This document shows, one piece after another, positions 21,362 to 30,624 of a DNA stretch of 64,000 nt. The translations under genes were made by a program, and so were the position numbers. The stretch covers positions 496,001-560,000 of the forward strand of contig OZ025856.1 in the NCBI GenBank assembly GCA_964019425.1, given 5' to 3'. This stretch comes from Flectonema sp. DT1601. Taxonomy: Eukaryota; Euglenozoa; Diplonemea; Diplonemida; Diplonemidae. Each line of letters starts with the position of its first letter. Positions within the stretch are counted from its first letter, which is position 1. Below the pieces are notes generated by a model, which saw only the letters and a program-made list of their open reading frames with translations, was not told where the DNA came from and ran no database searches.

Positions 21362-22453
21362 ATGGAAATCGATTCAACAGAATTATGGGACGTCTTGGAA
21401 GTGACTCTCGACGGAGAAGTTCCTTCTCGTAATATTTCAGAGAAGGAAAGGAGAGCTCAACTGAACTACGACAACAACCCCAACCTGAAACGGTGTCTGG
21501 AGATTCTTGATCCGGTTTTGGGTGACATTGCAGGAGCTTGCGACAGAACTGCATATGCGTTTCTTGAGTTAAACAAACGGTTCTCTGTATTGGAATCACT
21601 ACCTGGACAGGAAGTTGAAGATTCCCCAACTCTATTCTTCAGTGATATTGATGGAGCTCCTGGTGGATGGACAGAAGGAATCTCTTATTTAGCATTCGCT
21701 GGTATGTGTGCTAAGTTTGAAAAGGTTCAGGGAGTTGGTATATCACAACATGGTTGGAATTTACAATCCAGCAAATGTGGGAAATTCCTTCCGAAGTCGT
21801 TCTACTACCTCGGAGCTGACCACTCCGGAGATGTTACTAAATTATTAAACATTAGAGCGATGGTTGGAAAGATTCAATACATGACCTCAGGAAGGGGACA
21901 ACAACTTCTTCTTGGAGCCACCTACAACGAAGTCTACAGTTCGAAGGCTCAAAAAGCAATCCTACTGTCTAGACTTCTCTTATCAATTCTAACTGTTGCG
22001 AGGGGTGGAGCAGCAATTATTCATATCCCACACGTAGAAAGTATCTTCTCATCATGCGTGTTATACATCCTCAGACACACATTTCAACAAGTAAACATCG
22101 CACAACCACGAGCGATGCCTCCAACTAAATCAGCGAGTTGCTATGCTGTTTGTTTATGTAAGTTAGATGGACCGATATTTGATGGACTCGCATCACAACA
22201 AGACCCGTTAATATCATTCTTGTTTAGACTACTTCCTGCAGTCGCTGTGAATGATATATATTCGATATTAGAACCTGATGCGCTTGAGGAACAGACTTTT
22301 AAGAACTGGTTATCAGCTTCTACTGGTCCTATTTTACAAGCAAGACAATCACTTCTAAGTAGGGTATCTGAAATAGATGTTCGAAACGCGACGTGTGATT
22401 CCTCTGCTCTTCATTATTACTTTGAGAGTTTAGGATGCCTTGTTGGTACGTAA
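21362..22453 (+). CDS. CMTR1-like (FtsJ-fold) cap 2'-O-methyltransferase homologue, probably inactive
   Basis: 363 residues. The SAM-site strand reads SDIDGAPGGWTEGI (about residue 95), matching cap-1 methyltransferases (xGPGGFSEY). Further landmarks line up: SGDVTKLLNI against GDGDITRPENI, and SASCYAVCLC against the SERYVVC strand. The family needs a K-D-K-E tetrad. In this alignment the Asp of the ADGG loop is replaced (YMTSGRGQ, about 175), the Lys after the GG strand is absent (ARGGAAIIHIP, about 213) and the Glu is Ala/Ser (about 258). It may be a pseudoenzyme or mRNA-cap-binding scaffold. The end is ambiguous: GTACGT at 22446 and TTCTCTTCAG at 22575 could remove the stop and add DSQKST. 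The 251-bp gap to the next gene is otherwise empty. Confidence 0.72.
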   Translation: MEIDSTELWDVLEVTLDGEVPSRNISEKERRAQLNYDNNPNLKRCLEILDPVLGDIAGACDRTAYAFLELNKRFSVLESLPGQEVEDSPTLFFSDIDGAPGGWTEGISYLAFAGMCAKFEKVQGVGISQHGWNLQSSKCGKFLPKSFYYLGADHSGDVTKLLNIRAMVGKIQYMTSGRGQQLLLGATYNEVYSSKAQKAILLSRLLLSILTVARGGAAIIHIPHVESIFSSCVLYILRHTFQQVNIAQPRAMPPTKSASCYAVCLCKLDGPIFDGLASQQDPLISFLFRLLPAVAVNDIYSILEPDALEEQTFKNWLSASTGPILQARQSLLSRVSEIDVRNATCDSSALHYYFESLGCLVGT

Positions 22454-22704
22454 TTCTATTTAGGAATACGTATTAGAAAAACAACAACAACTTTTATAAC
22501 AAACTATAGATTTTCATTGGTAGCTATTGTATAACACCCGAAATTGTATTTTTCTTATTTCATTTTTCTCTTCAGACTCTCAAAAAAGTACATGAAATAA
22601 AGACAAAAAAAAAAAAAAAAAAGTTTTCAAGAAATTTTGATTACTGTGAGAAAACTTATCATATTATTATAAACACCAGAAACTTTAAATTATATAAATA
22701 AACC

Positions 22705-23421
22705 ATGTGGTGGTGGAATCGATCTGGTGATAAAGACTTAAAACCAGAAGTACAACATTGGAATCAAGCATCAGAAAGTAAAGAAACATTACTACATGAA
22801 CTAGTTGGAAGTGAATGGGATTCGATAGTTGAAAAAGAGAAGTGTGAGAATTTTATTAGACAGGGATGGGATCAATCAGATCACGTTAGATTCTTGGTAC
22901 AAGAGTTAGAAATGTTGGGTAAGAAAATGACAGTCGACAACATAAAATGCGTAGGCCGCAATAAAGGGACAACTATCTCAGGACAGGGTGGTTACTTATG
23001 GAGAGAAGTTGGCAACTCAGATCTACGACAGGGTGATATCGCCATCTCAGCAAAGAACACCAGAGATCTTCGTCAAGTTAGTGCAAGTATACGCCACGAG
23101 CTGATCCATGCTTTTGATGACGCTCGTGCGGATGTTGATCCAACCAACTGTCTTCATCACGCATGCAGTGAGATCCGCGCTGCTAGACTATCAGGTGAAT
23201 GTAGCATCACTGAGGAAATACTCCGCGGAAATGGCATCATGAGCAGCACCAGTCTTTCTATTGGCGAGCAATGCGTCCGTCGTCGTGCAGCTCTCTCAGT
23301 CTCTCAAAATCCTTTCTGTAAATCCTGTTCAGAAATATCCGTGGGTCAGGTGTGGGAAAAATGTATTTCCGATAACGCTCCCTACATGAAGTACCCGCTC
23401 GATAGAATATTTGACCTGTGA
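22705..23421 (+). CDS. ATP23: Mitochondrial inner-membrane metalloprotease Atp23
   Basis: 238 residues, the usual Atp23 length. The zinc-protease motif HELIHAFDD (HExxH, about residue 131) is followed by HHACSEIRAARLSGEC, diagnostic of peptidase family M76, with conserved Cys residues for disulphides in the intermembrane space. The C terminus (QVWEKCISDNAPY) also matches the family ending. Atp23 trims the Atp6 precursor and helps assemble the ATP synthase Fo sector. There is no strong N-terminal presequence, as is normal for this protein, which enters by the Mia40 route. A GTGAGT overlapping the stop codon looks like a donor by chance, because the protein is already complete. Confidence 0.92.
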   Translation: MWWWNRSGDKDLKPEVQHWNQASESKETLLHELVGSEWDSIVEKEKCENFIRQGWDQSDHVRFLVQELEMLGKKMTVDNIKCVGRNKGTTISGQGGYLWREVGNSDLRQGDIAISAKNTRDLRQVSASIRHELIHAFDDARADVDPTNCLHHACSEIRAARLSGECSITEEILRGNGIMSSTSLSIGEQCVRRRAALSVSQNPFCKSCSEISVGQVWEKCISDNAPYMKYPLDRIFDL

Positions 23422-24071
23422 GTATTTTATAAGTCTCTTCTGGATTTCATCACATAGAGTGCAGCAGACCCTCTTGGGTCATATTCGCCTGGCAGCCTGC
23501 AACTAACACGACATGGCTTTTTGCTTTATGCATAAATACAAATAAAAAAAGAAAAGAAAGAAATGAACGGAAGGTATCACAATTGGAGTGATTAAGAACT
23601 CCTATGGGAAGTTATCGGCCATGGTCTGGCTTCTCAGAATATATTTTGTCTGATGTTTTTTTTGTTTCGCTGGCTTGTTTTTAAAAGGGAAAACAAAAAA
23701 AGAAAACGGAAAATGAAAATAACCAATTGCCAGCACATTATCTAGCTTAAAGTCATGAATATGTTGCTTAGCAACTGTAAGTATATCAGTTTTTGTTTTG
23801 TCCAGCTGTACACCTGCTCAGTCGGTGTAGGGGTGAAGTAGTTCACACTTTACCTTACTTCGCTTTTAAAAAAAAAAGAGCAAAGAGTTTTGGCATTTCT
23901 TATACAAATAGTTTCAGAAGGTGTTTATTACAAAATTCAAAAAATGGCTGGGAACGAGATTTGGCTGAACCTTATTATTATATTTATAGTTTATAGCCAG
24001 TTGCTTTTACATAACTTTTTTACTTGGAAGGGAAAAAAAAAAAAAAAAAAATAATAAAAAATAATAATAAT
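23422..24071. other. Spacer upstream of the Prp40 gene
   Basis: 650 bp, AT-rich, ending in an A/ATA-rich leader directly before the ATG. No gene, RNA or repeat is recognised. Confidence 0.5.
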
Positions 24072-25931
24072 ATGTCATATCCCCCAAACATACCATTTTC
24101 TGGTTTGTCATCTCAAGGAAGAGGAACACCAGTTGGATATGGAATGACTAATATGATACCCCCAATGGGTTATGGAATGTACCCTGGAATGATATATCCA
24201 GGACCAGGAATGTACGGAACAGCAGTACCTAATTTAGGGAAGAGAGCCATCGATTGGGTGGAGTACAAAACACAAGATGGTAAGAATAATAAATACTGGG
24301 GAAACAATATAACAAAAGAAACTACCTGGGAGGAACCAACTCCTGTGAGACAAGAACGTGAAAAACGAGAAGCTGAAGAAGCGATACCTGAAGAAGCCGG
24401 TTGGATTCAAATTTCTGATCACAACAACAAAACTTATTATAAAAACAAGACAACAAATGCGACTCAAACAAGCATGCCGAAGGAGGTAAGAGATTTCAGG
24501 AAGAAAAAAGAAGCTGAAAAAATTGCAGCGGCTGTAAAACACCCAACACCAGAAACTAAAAAACCATCAACCAGTGAAACCAACACTACCAAAACAACTC
24601 AAATGCCAGCGAGGAAAACAACTCAAATAACAGAAAGGGAAAAACCGCTAATTGCTGTAGTTCAATCTCCTCAGTCGGAAAGAGTCTATGAATCAAAATC
24701 AGAGCGGAAAGAAGTTTTTAAACAAATGCTTCACGACTTAAAGATCAATACTAATCTACGATATGAAGAAGTCGTCCGACTCATACTAATCGATAACAGA
24801 TATGATGCCCTACGCTCAAAGAAGGATCGTTCTGCAGCATTCGATGAATATTGCAAATCCGTTGAAAAGAAAATAAAAGATCAACAAGCGGAGGAGTTAA
24901 AAGACAAGTCGGAAGCCTTTAATGAGATGCTTGCTTCTGGAAGAGCACAGAACATGTTCAGCGATGCAATTTCATACAACTCAGTTAAACAAATATTTAA
25001 AAAAGATGATCGATTTGTATCAATCGAAAACGATTCACTCCGAAAAAAACTTTCTCAAGAATTCATGAACGAAATGATGAGACAAAAAGCAACTGAAGAG
25101 AGAGAGAGAAAACACCACAACATGGTCGAATTCGGTGAGCTTTTGAAGAATGAAGGCGTAAAACGGAATGAAAAATGGACTAGAATCTCACGCATAATAG
25201 ACACTAAAGATAAAAAGTATACTGCTCTATCTGAAAAAGAAAGAAAACAAGCCTTTGATGAATATATAAAGCATTTAATTAACATTGACGAAAATGCAAT
25301 TTCAAGAGAAGCGCATTGTCAACGACAGCGAAGTAGGAATCTTAGAAAGAGTTTTATTATTCAAATTAAAAAAGACATTGAGGATGGATCTCTGCATCAA
25401 TTTATACCAATTGATGACTACTTAGAAAATATTGATGGAAGCTTTTATAGAAACCTGCATCCGAACGAAGTAGAAGATTTATTCTTATGTGAAACAACTG
25501 ATCTCACATCGCAGTATCCAGTTCATAATAGGAGGCTTAAGAAACTTGTAATTGACGGAACATTTAAACCTCTTGAAGAATCAGATAGTGGTTCATTATT
25601 GGAATCGTACCCATCATGGGCTGTGTCAGCATTTAAATTCGTTTGTAGGAGTCGACAATCTGATCGTAGGTCTTTATTGAAATCCATCACAAATAGACTC
25701 GTTGATAATTTATATTGTACTCTTGGTCAGGATGTATCTTGGCCTACTGAAGCTTTGTCATATTTCAAATCGGAACCTTTTTGGTTTGACTTGTTAGAAT
25801 TTAATGACAGTCAAGATGAGTGGATTCCAAAAATTCAAAAAAACTTTGAAAAATTAGTGGCAGAGAAGAAGAAAAAAAACAAACGAACTGACAGGGAAAG
25901 ATCTCCAGGAAGGAAAAGAAGAAAAGACTAA
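24072..25931 (+). CDS. PRP40: Prp40-type U1 snRNP splicing factor (WW and FF domains)
   Basis: 619 residues from the first true ATG (MSYPPNIPFSG); an upstream TTG reading through poly-A is rejected. The Gly/Pro/Met-rich N terminus is followed by two WW domains: WVEYKTQDGKNNKYW...TTWEEP (about 58-90), and a weaker one, GWIQISDHNNKTYYKN (about 108-137), whose second Trp is lost. From about 210 come four to five FF domains (e.g. RKEVFKQMLHDL...SAAFDEYCK; FGELLKNEGV...AFDEYIKHL), and then a Lys/Arg-rich tail. Prp40 bridges the 5' splice site complex and the branchpoint proteins in early spliceosome assembly, which agrees with the cis-introns in this window. Ends RKRRKD, a likely nuclear signal. 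Confidence 0.9.
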   Translation: MSYPPNIPFSGLSSQGRGTPVGYGMTNMIPPMGYGMYPGMIYPGPGMYGTAVPNLGKRAIDWVEYKTQDGKNNKYWGNNITKETTWEEPTPVRQEREKREAEEAIPEEAGWIQISDHNNKTYYKNKTTNATQTSMPKEVRDFRKKKEAEKIAAAVKHPTPETKKPSTSETNTTKTTQMPARKTTQITEREKPLIAVVQSPQSERVYESKSERKEVFKQMLHDLKINTNLRYEEVVRLILIDNRYDALRSKKDRSAAFDEYCKSVEKKIKDQQAEELKDKSEAFNEMLASGRAQNMFSDAISYNSVKQIFKKDDRFVSIENDSLRKKLSQEFMNEMMRQKATEERERKHHNMVEFGELLKNEGVKRNEKWTRISRIIDTKDKKYTALSEKERKQAFDEYIKHLINIDENAISREAHCQRQRSRNLRKSFIIQIKKDIEDGSLHQFIPIDDYLENIDGSFYRNLHPNEVEDLFLCETTDLTSQYPVHNRRLKKLVIDGTFKPLEESDSGSLLESYPSWAVSAFKFVCRSRQSDRRSLLKSITNRLVDNLYCTLGQDVSWPTEALSYFKSEPFWFDLLEFNDSQDEWIPKIQKNFEKLVAEKKKKNKRTDRERSPGRKRRKD

Positions 25932-25972
25932 ATTTTATTTTTTGTCTTTACTGTAGACACACAACTCTGCAA

Positions 25973-26007
<35 letters not shown>

Positions 26008-26062
26008 CAGTTTTTTTTTTTAAAGTTTCAATAATTTAAAACCCTATCTCCCACAGCATATA

Positions 26063-27199
26063 ATGCTACCAACTCCCATATATGGTAATCCATTATACAA
26101 AGGTGAGGATGTGGATGCGTATTTCGACGGCCTTGCAGGAGACTATCCCAAAGGTACCGAGTACGCCATGGATGAAGAACTCATTACAAATGATTCTAGA
26201 TCAGTGTCACATATAGAACATAGCAGTCCTGTAAGAAGTATACGAGATATTCATGGAAGGAAAGCATGGGGACCTGTTCATGAGGAAGAAGTATCGGTCA
26301 GAGAGGGATACTCATTTGGGTCAATGTGGGATGTCGCTGCTCAGAAAATGTTGCTTAGAAAACCAATAGAAACAATGCCAATGCCAGCATCAGGTCCCCC
26401 ACGACGTCCAAAAACAATGGTCAGAGATATCAATAGTGAGGAAGCAGAGAATGTTATCATCTCTCAAAGAGATCAGATTACATCGTTAGCTTCAACTATG
26501 TGTGCTTTGGAACAGGAAAAGATTACGATGCTTGTTGAAAGGGAAACACAGTTAAAGAAACATCAAATACACTTAAGGAACCTTCAACAAGAAAAAGAAA
26601 CCACAGCAACAACTCTAAAAGCATTATCAGAACAAGTCAAACAATGTGAAGGTAATTGGCAGCTATCTGCTGACGCTGGTAGACTGCGACAGGCAGAACG
26701 TGAAGTTGATATCCAATTAATGCTTGACAAGTCTAACAGAGCTAATGAGGCTTTACGAAATGAACTTGTCAACACTCAAATCAAACTATCTGAGATTGAG
26801 AAGCAATCACCTGCAAGACAATCTCCTATTCGAATGGGTAAACTTCATGTGAACGTATCACAAGGATCACAACTATCATCACAACCACCATCACATCCAC
26901 CATCACATCCACCACCAGAATCTGATAGTAGTTCATTAAGAGACTTAGAGTCTCGTTTTAATGTAAAATTTCAACGAAACCAACCATCGTCTCCAACACT
27001 GTCTGCTGCTCCTTCCTTAGCACTGTCTGCATCAACAGATCATCAAAAAGTTGTTATGAGTGAAGGGAATTCTCATCAAGGTAATGGAAGTCGAAGGTCG
27101 TCTCGCGGAGATGTCACTTCGTGGGATGCATCACCAGAAGAAGAAGCGTTCCGAAAGGCATCAGAAGCAATAAAAAATAGAATAAAGAGAATGAATTAA
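26063..27199 (+). CDS. Coiled-coil protein of unknown function
   Basis: 378 residues, not recognised. The N-terminal 120 residues are mixed and partly disordered, with a Met/Pro patch (MPMPASGPPRRP). Residues about 130-245 form a long coiled coil (ITSLASTMCALEQEKITM..., heptads rich in Leu, Glu and Gln). The C-terminal part is Ser/Pro-rich and repetitive (SQPPSHPPSHPPPE) and ends in a basic KNRIKRMN. There are no membrane or enzyme motifs. It lies 131 bp past Prp40, across a T run of about 30 bases. A cytoskeletal or basal-body role would fit the shape, but nothing in the sequence demonstrates it. Confidence 0.8.
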   Translation: MLPTPIYGNPLYKGEDVDAYFDGLAGDYPKGTEYAMDEELITNDSRSVSHIEHSSPVRSIRDIHGRKAWGPVHEEEVSVREGYSFGSMWDVAAQKMLLRKPIETMPMPASGPPRRPKTMVRDINSEEAENVIISQRDQITSLASTMCALEQEKITMLVERETQLKKHQIHLRNLQQEKETTATTLKALSEQVKQCEGNWQLSADAGRLRQAEREVDIQLMLDKSNRANEALRNELVNTQIKLSEIEKQSPARQSPIRMGKLHVNVSQGSQLSSQPPSHPPSHPPPESDSSSLRDLESRFNVKFQRNQPSSPTLSAAPSLALSASTDHQKVVMSEGNSHQGNGSRRSSRGDVTSWDASPEEEAFRKASEAIKNRIKRMN

Positions 27200-28076
27200 T
27201 CGAACCTTACTATAATGCTATTTTACAACGTCAGTTGAAAGTAGCATTTCAAGATGTTCATGCAACTTATTTTGTTATGTGTTGTTTCTCTGTGCCATTA
27301 GTGGGTGTCCCCTATATAAAAGATTACTTTAAAAGGCTAAGTTGAACATTACTGTAGTTCCCTTGATGCCCAAGGTTATCGTTTTTTTTTTTTTTTTTAA
27401 ATTTCTTTTTATGTCATTATTTGATAAAAACAACAAAAAAACTTGTTGTATTTTAATCCCCGTACCAGCTATATGAACTGAGGGAGGGGGTTATTAAACT
27501 CAAGTATTTTTTTTTCCCTTCTTTTTTTGTACCGATGTAGTCGGAGAAGAAACTATTCAGATTGAAAGCCGTTATTTCTTATGGTCATGATTTATTTTCC
27601 CCCGTGCGACAGGAATCTGTCTGCGTTCAACGAAATATAAGGCTACTTTTGAATGGTTTTCTTTTTATTATTTGATAGGAGAAAAGACAAGAATCTTTAA
27701 TTTTTTAAAAAAAAAAAGAAAACAAAATAAAACCCTTTCTGAGAAATATTTACAAAAAAAATAGATTTTCTCACTTATTGTACCTGTAGTTAGTTAAGCC
27801 GTTAATGTGTTTTTTTTTTTTTCTCTTCCTGTCATTTGTTTATTTATTGTTTTTTTTTTCTTCTTCTTTACTTCAGGTACACGACATAGAACAACCCTCA
27901 GTAACGGTTCCTTGATGAATAGGCGGCATCGAAATGAGCAAGCAAAGGCTCCGTAATATTTCTTTTTCTAGTTCAATATTTCAGGTACTACAGTACGTTG
28001 CTCACAAGAAACTAACCCTCTCAGATATTAGCACTGTCAAACACAATAACATTTCTCTAATGTATTAAAGGTCTCA
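27200..28076. other. Spacer containing a foldback repeat
   Basis: 877 bp. Contains AAAAGGCTAAGTTGAACAT near 27334, also found at 17087, and foldback copy D. TTTCTTCTTCTTTACTTCAG (about 27876) resembles a splice acceptor ahead of the PPR gene. No coding signal seen. Confidence 0.5.
27529..27656 (+). repeat. Foldback repeat (MITE-like), copy D
   Basis: Opens GTACCGATGTAGTCGGAG after a T run. The interior closely matches copy B (TTGAAAGCCGTTATTTC, CTGCGTTCAACGAAATATAA). The distal end is degraded to TTGAATGGTTTT, so the outer inverted arm is gone. Confidence 0.65.
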
Positions 28077-29198
28077 ATGAAGAAGTGTCATTCTCTACTT
28101 AATATTATTCGGACTGATGCCGAGTGTGGTGAAATTATAAAACGACGATGGTGGCATCGAAATGATGGAAAAAGAGCCGCAGCTTCAGCTGAAATTTTAA
28201 GAGAAATAGCGACGATGAGGAAATCAGGTAATAATATTGGAGAGAGAACGTATACGGCGGCTATTGAAGTTTTGGGAAGGAGGAAACGATCGAAGCATTC
28301 TGAAATTGTGTTTTGGGCGATGAGTGCATCTGGAATAACACCAACTGATACTTCGTATGACGCAATCTTAAGAGCATTCTCAGATGGTCATCGCTACGAC
28401 AGAATAGCTGCGTTTTGGTCAGATATGAAAAAAAGACAAATCCTTCCAAACCCAAAGCACTACGACACTTTATTAAAAACATTCGTTTCACTGGGAGATC
28501 CGATAGCCGTTACGAGTTTATTGTCTGAAATGAAATCTCGAGGAATTAAACATCCACCCAATACCAACATAATTCGTATTTCATCTCAGGCATCAGTCTC
28601 CGATGCGTATAACTTATCACAAGAATTGGGTGTTAATCTGCATGGCAATGACGACGTCGCGTCGTCAATTTTTCATATCGCAGAAAGGACAAAAAATCTA
28701 TCAGCGGCACTCTCTCTTCATAAGGTGCTTCAAAGTAGTTGTGGGTCTGCGGGATATTATTGTTGTTTGTTAGATGTTTTTATAGCTTGTGATCAGAATA
28801 AGAAGTCGTTGTCGTTTTTTAAATCTATCCCTGAAGAGTTTAAAACATCACCAACACGTGGACTCTATGAAAGATTTTTAACAATTCATTTACTTAATAA
28901 AAGTAAAGAACTACATTTCGATCTCATAGTTGATTCAGCTCTAAATGACAATCCAGACTACAGTCCTCTGTACGCGATTTCGATATCACTTTATAAGCAG
29001 GTTGGTAATCAGAGACGGGCATTTGAATTAGACCAGACTTGGCAGCAGAAAGGAATTCGACCGGATGCTTATTTAATTAAAGTTTCAGAAACCATAACTG
29101 ACAATCATGTTGTTATTAGACCCCCTAAGTTAGCTGGTGGAATGGGACCTCAGACTGATTTTGAGCAGATGGAAGCAACCATTCCTGTTGCTGCTTAG
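28077..29198 (+). CDS. Pentatricopeptide-repeat (PPR) protein
   Basis: 373 residues. Clear PPR units occupy about residues 57-165: TYTAAIEVLGRRKRSKHSEI, then SYDAILRAFSDGHRYDRIAA followed by WSDMKKRQILPN, and HYDTLLKTFVSLGDPIAV followed by LLSEMKSRGI. More diverged repeats continue to about 340. PPR arrays bind organellar RNA base by base. The basic, Arg/Lys-rich N terminus (KKCHSLLNIIRT) could be a mitochondrial presequence, so RNA stability, editing or ribosome function in mitochondria is the likely setting. There is no endonuclease (PRORP), DYW or SMR domain. The target cannot be predicted with so few clean repeats. Confidence 0.85.
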   Translation: MKKCHSLLNIIRTDAECGEIIKRRWWHRNDGKRAAASAEILREIATMRKSGNNIGERTYTAAIEVLGRRKRSKHSEIVFWAMSASGITPTDTSYDAILRAFSDGHRYDRIAAFWSDMKKRQILPNPKHYDTLLKTFVSLGDPIAVTSLLSEMKSRGIKHPPNTNIIRISSQASVSDAYNLSQELGVNLHGNDDVASSIFHIAERTKNLSAALSLHKVLQSSCGSAGYYCCLLDVFIACDQNKKSLSFFKSIPEEFKTSPTRGLYERFLTIHLLNKSKELHFDLIVDSALNDNPDYSPLYAISISLYKQVGNQRRAFELDQTWQQKGIRPDAYLIKVSETITDNHVVIRPPKLAGGMGPQTDFEQMEATIPVAA

Positions 29199-29288
29199 CT
29201 TAGCGTCATATATAGATTATTTTAGCATACTAAGAGAAGAGTTTGTATTTTATATTTTACAGGGCTCCTCAACATCTTTTAATAACTA

Positions 29289-29851
29289 ATGGCGGCTCTA
29301 GATCTGACTGATGAAGAACAAATGTGGCTTCAACAACAGATCGACAACGAGGAAAATGGTGTTGATGATGACATGCTTGACGATGATATGGAGAATGAAA
29401 TGTTGCATTTCTTAAATGCAACTGGTCAAGAGGCCGATGAAGCTCTCGGTAGTTTACAAAATTCAGAAAAACGATTCGACAGCGATGGTGCGTTATACAC
29501 AAAAGAAGATTTCATAAAATTCTACTCCACAACCGACCAATGGAACGATGCTCCGGTAGAAAAACGTTTCGACAGCGACAACAGGGTATACTCATATTCA
29601 GAATTCGTCGCCTTCTACGGCGAGGTCGACGCCCCACGAGTGTGGGATGCCGCTAGAAAACAGGTATAAAATTATTTTTCACTTTCTGTTATTGATTTTT
29701 TTTTCCGTTATTTTTTTAAAAAAATTAAGGGAGAGGGAAAAAAAAAAAAAAATTAAAGGAATTCTGTACAAATTATCAGCAAGGTAGTTGTCAATATGCC
29801 GATAACTGTTTGTATGTTCACCTACCCCCTCCGAGGGTAGCGATGGGGTAG
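29289..29851 (+). CDS. CCCH zinc-finger protein with two EF/YG-W repeats, two exons
   Basis: Exons 29289-29663 and 29759-29851, intron 95 nt (GTATAA...TTAAAG, phase 0), give 155 residues. The first exon has an acidic N terminus and two similar units of about 30 residues: KRFDSDGALYTKEDFIKFY and KRFDSDNRVYSYSEFVAFYG, each ending in a Trp (QW, VWDAA). Read without splicing the protein stops after three more residues. With the intron removed the frame continues into FCTNYQQGSCQYADNCLYVH, a textbook C-x7-C-x5-C-x3-H finger, which strongly supports the join. CCCH fingers bind single-stranded RNA, so an mRNA-binding regulator is likely. The repeat unit is one I have seen as a protein-interaction module in protists, but I cannot name it. 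An alternative acceptor at 29779 would lose the first Cys. Confidence 0.75.
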
Positions 29852-29960
29852 TACAGTCGAATTGTGCCTCTCTAACCCTTGCTTGCTGTCAGTTTCATAA
29901 TTCTTCTCTACGGTCTGGTTGTGTTGACTATTTGTGGTACGAAGGAAAAGAATAAGAAAG

Positions 29961-29991
<31 letters not shown>

Positions 29992-30357
29992 ACCGTTGTC
30001 AAGCTCACTCTGGTTGGTAGCTAATTGCCATATCTTGTTTGCGTCAAAGAAAAAAACAGATCATGAATTCAGCGGGGACAATTTCAAAAAAAAAAAAAAA
30101 AAAAAAAAAGAAGAAGAAGAAAAGCAACGACTAAACTAAGAAAAGTAAATTAAAAAAAAAAAAAAAAAAAAAAAGAAATGAACGTGCGCTGACGAAAGTT
30201 CGCTGATAGGCGAAGAGTGGCCTATCCGCAGTCTTAATTAACGGTTGGAGGTAATTACAAAAAGAAAAGGAAAAAAAAAAAAAAAAAAAAAGTAAGTAAG
30301 AGAAAGAATAAGGAAAACTTTTTTTTTTTTTTTTTTTTTCCCTTCTACTAATTTCAA
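29852..30357. other. Poly-A/T-rich spacer
   Basis: About 500 bp with at least four A or T runs of 18-30 bases. No feature supported. Confidence 0.5.
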
Positions 30358-30552
30358 ATGTTAAGTTTTTCTTCTTCACTTGTGAAAAAAGACGAAGCCC
30401 ACGAGATAGGTTTCACACCAGGCAAAGAGGGGCTTCAATCTTTACTATCATTCAACTACAGTTCAAAACATTCACAGGAAGCATTAAATGAGACAATCAG
30501 TGTTCTCTTTTCAGACGCACCAACATCTGTTGTCACAAACCACAAGTCATGA
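30358..30552 (+). CDS. Possible small protein, 64 residues
   Basis: ATG-initiated frame (MLSFSSSLVKKDEAHEI...) with balanced composition, ending 72 bp before the next gene's ATG. It is unlike the homopolymer-derived frames around it and sits on the coding strand, so it may be a real short gene. It is out of frame with the following gene under the splice sites I tested. No family recognised, no membrane segment. Confidence 0.35.
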   Translation: MLSFSSSLVKKDEAHEIGFTPGKEGLQSLLSFNYSSKHSQEALNETISVLFSDAPTSVVTNHKS

Positions 30553-30624
30553 TGTTCTCAACTAACTGTTATTAATTCTTCTTAATAATTGTAGCGGAGC
30601 GTTAACTTAACAGAAAGACACAAA

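Noticed and set aside
23418-23806. Extra 3' exon of Atp23 via the GTGAGT at its stop codon
   Set aside because: The protein already has the full family C terminus; candidate downstream exons add nothing conserved.
24024-24071. Upstream extension of Prp40 (Lys/Asn run)
   Set aside because: Starts at TTG and translates a poly-A leader.
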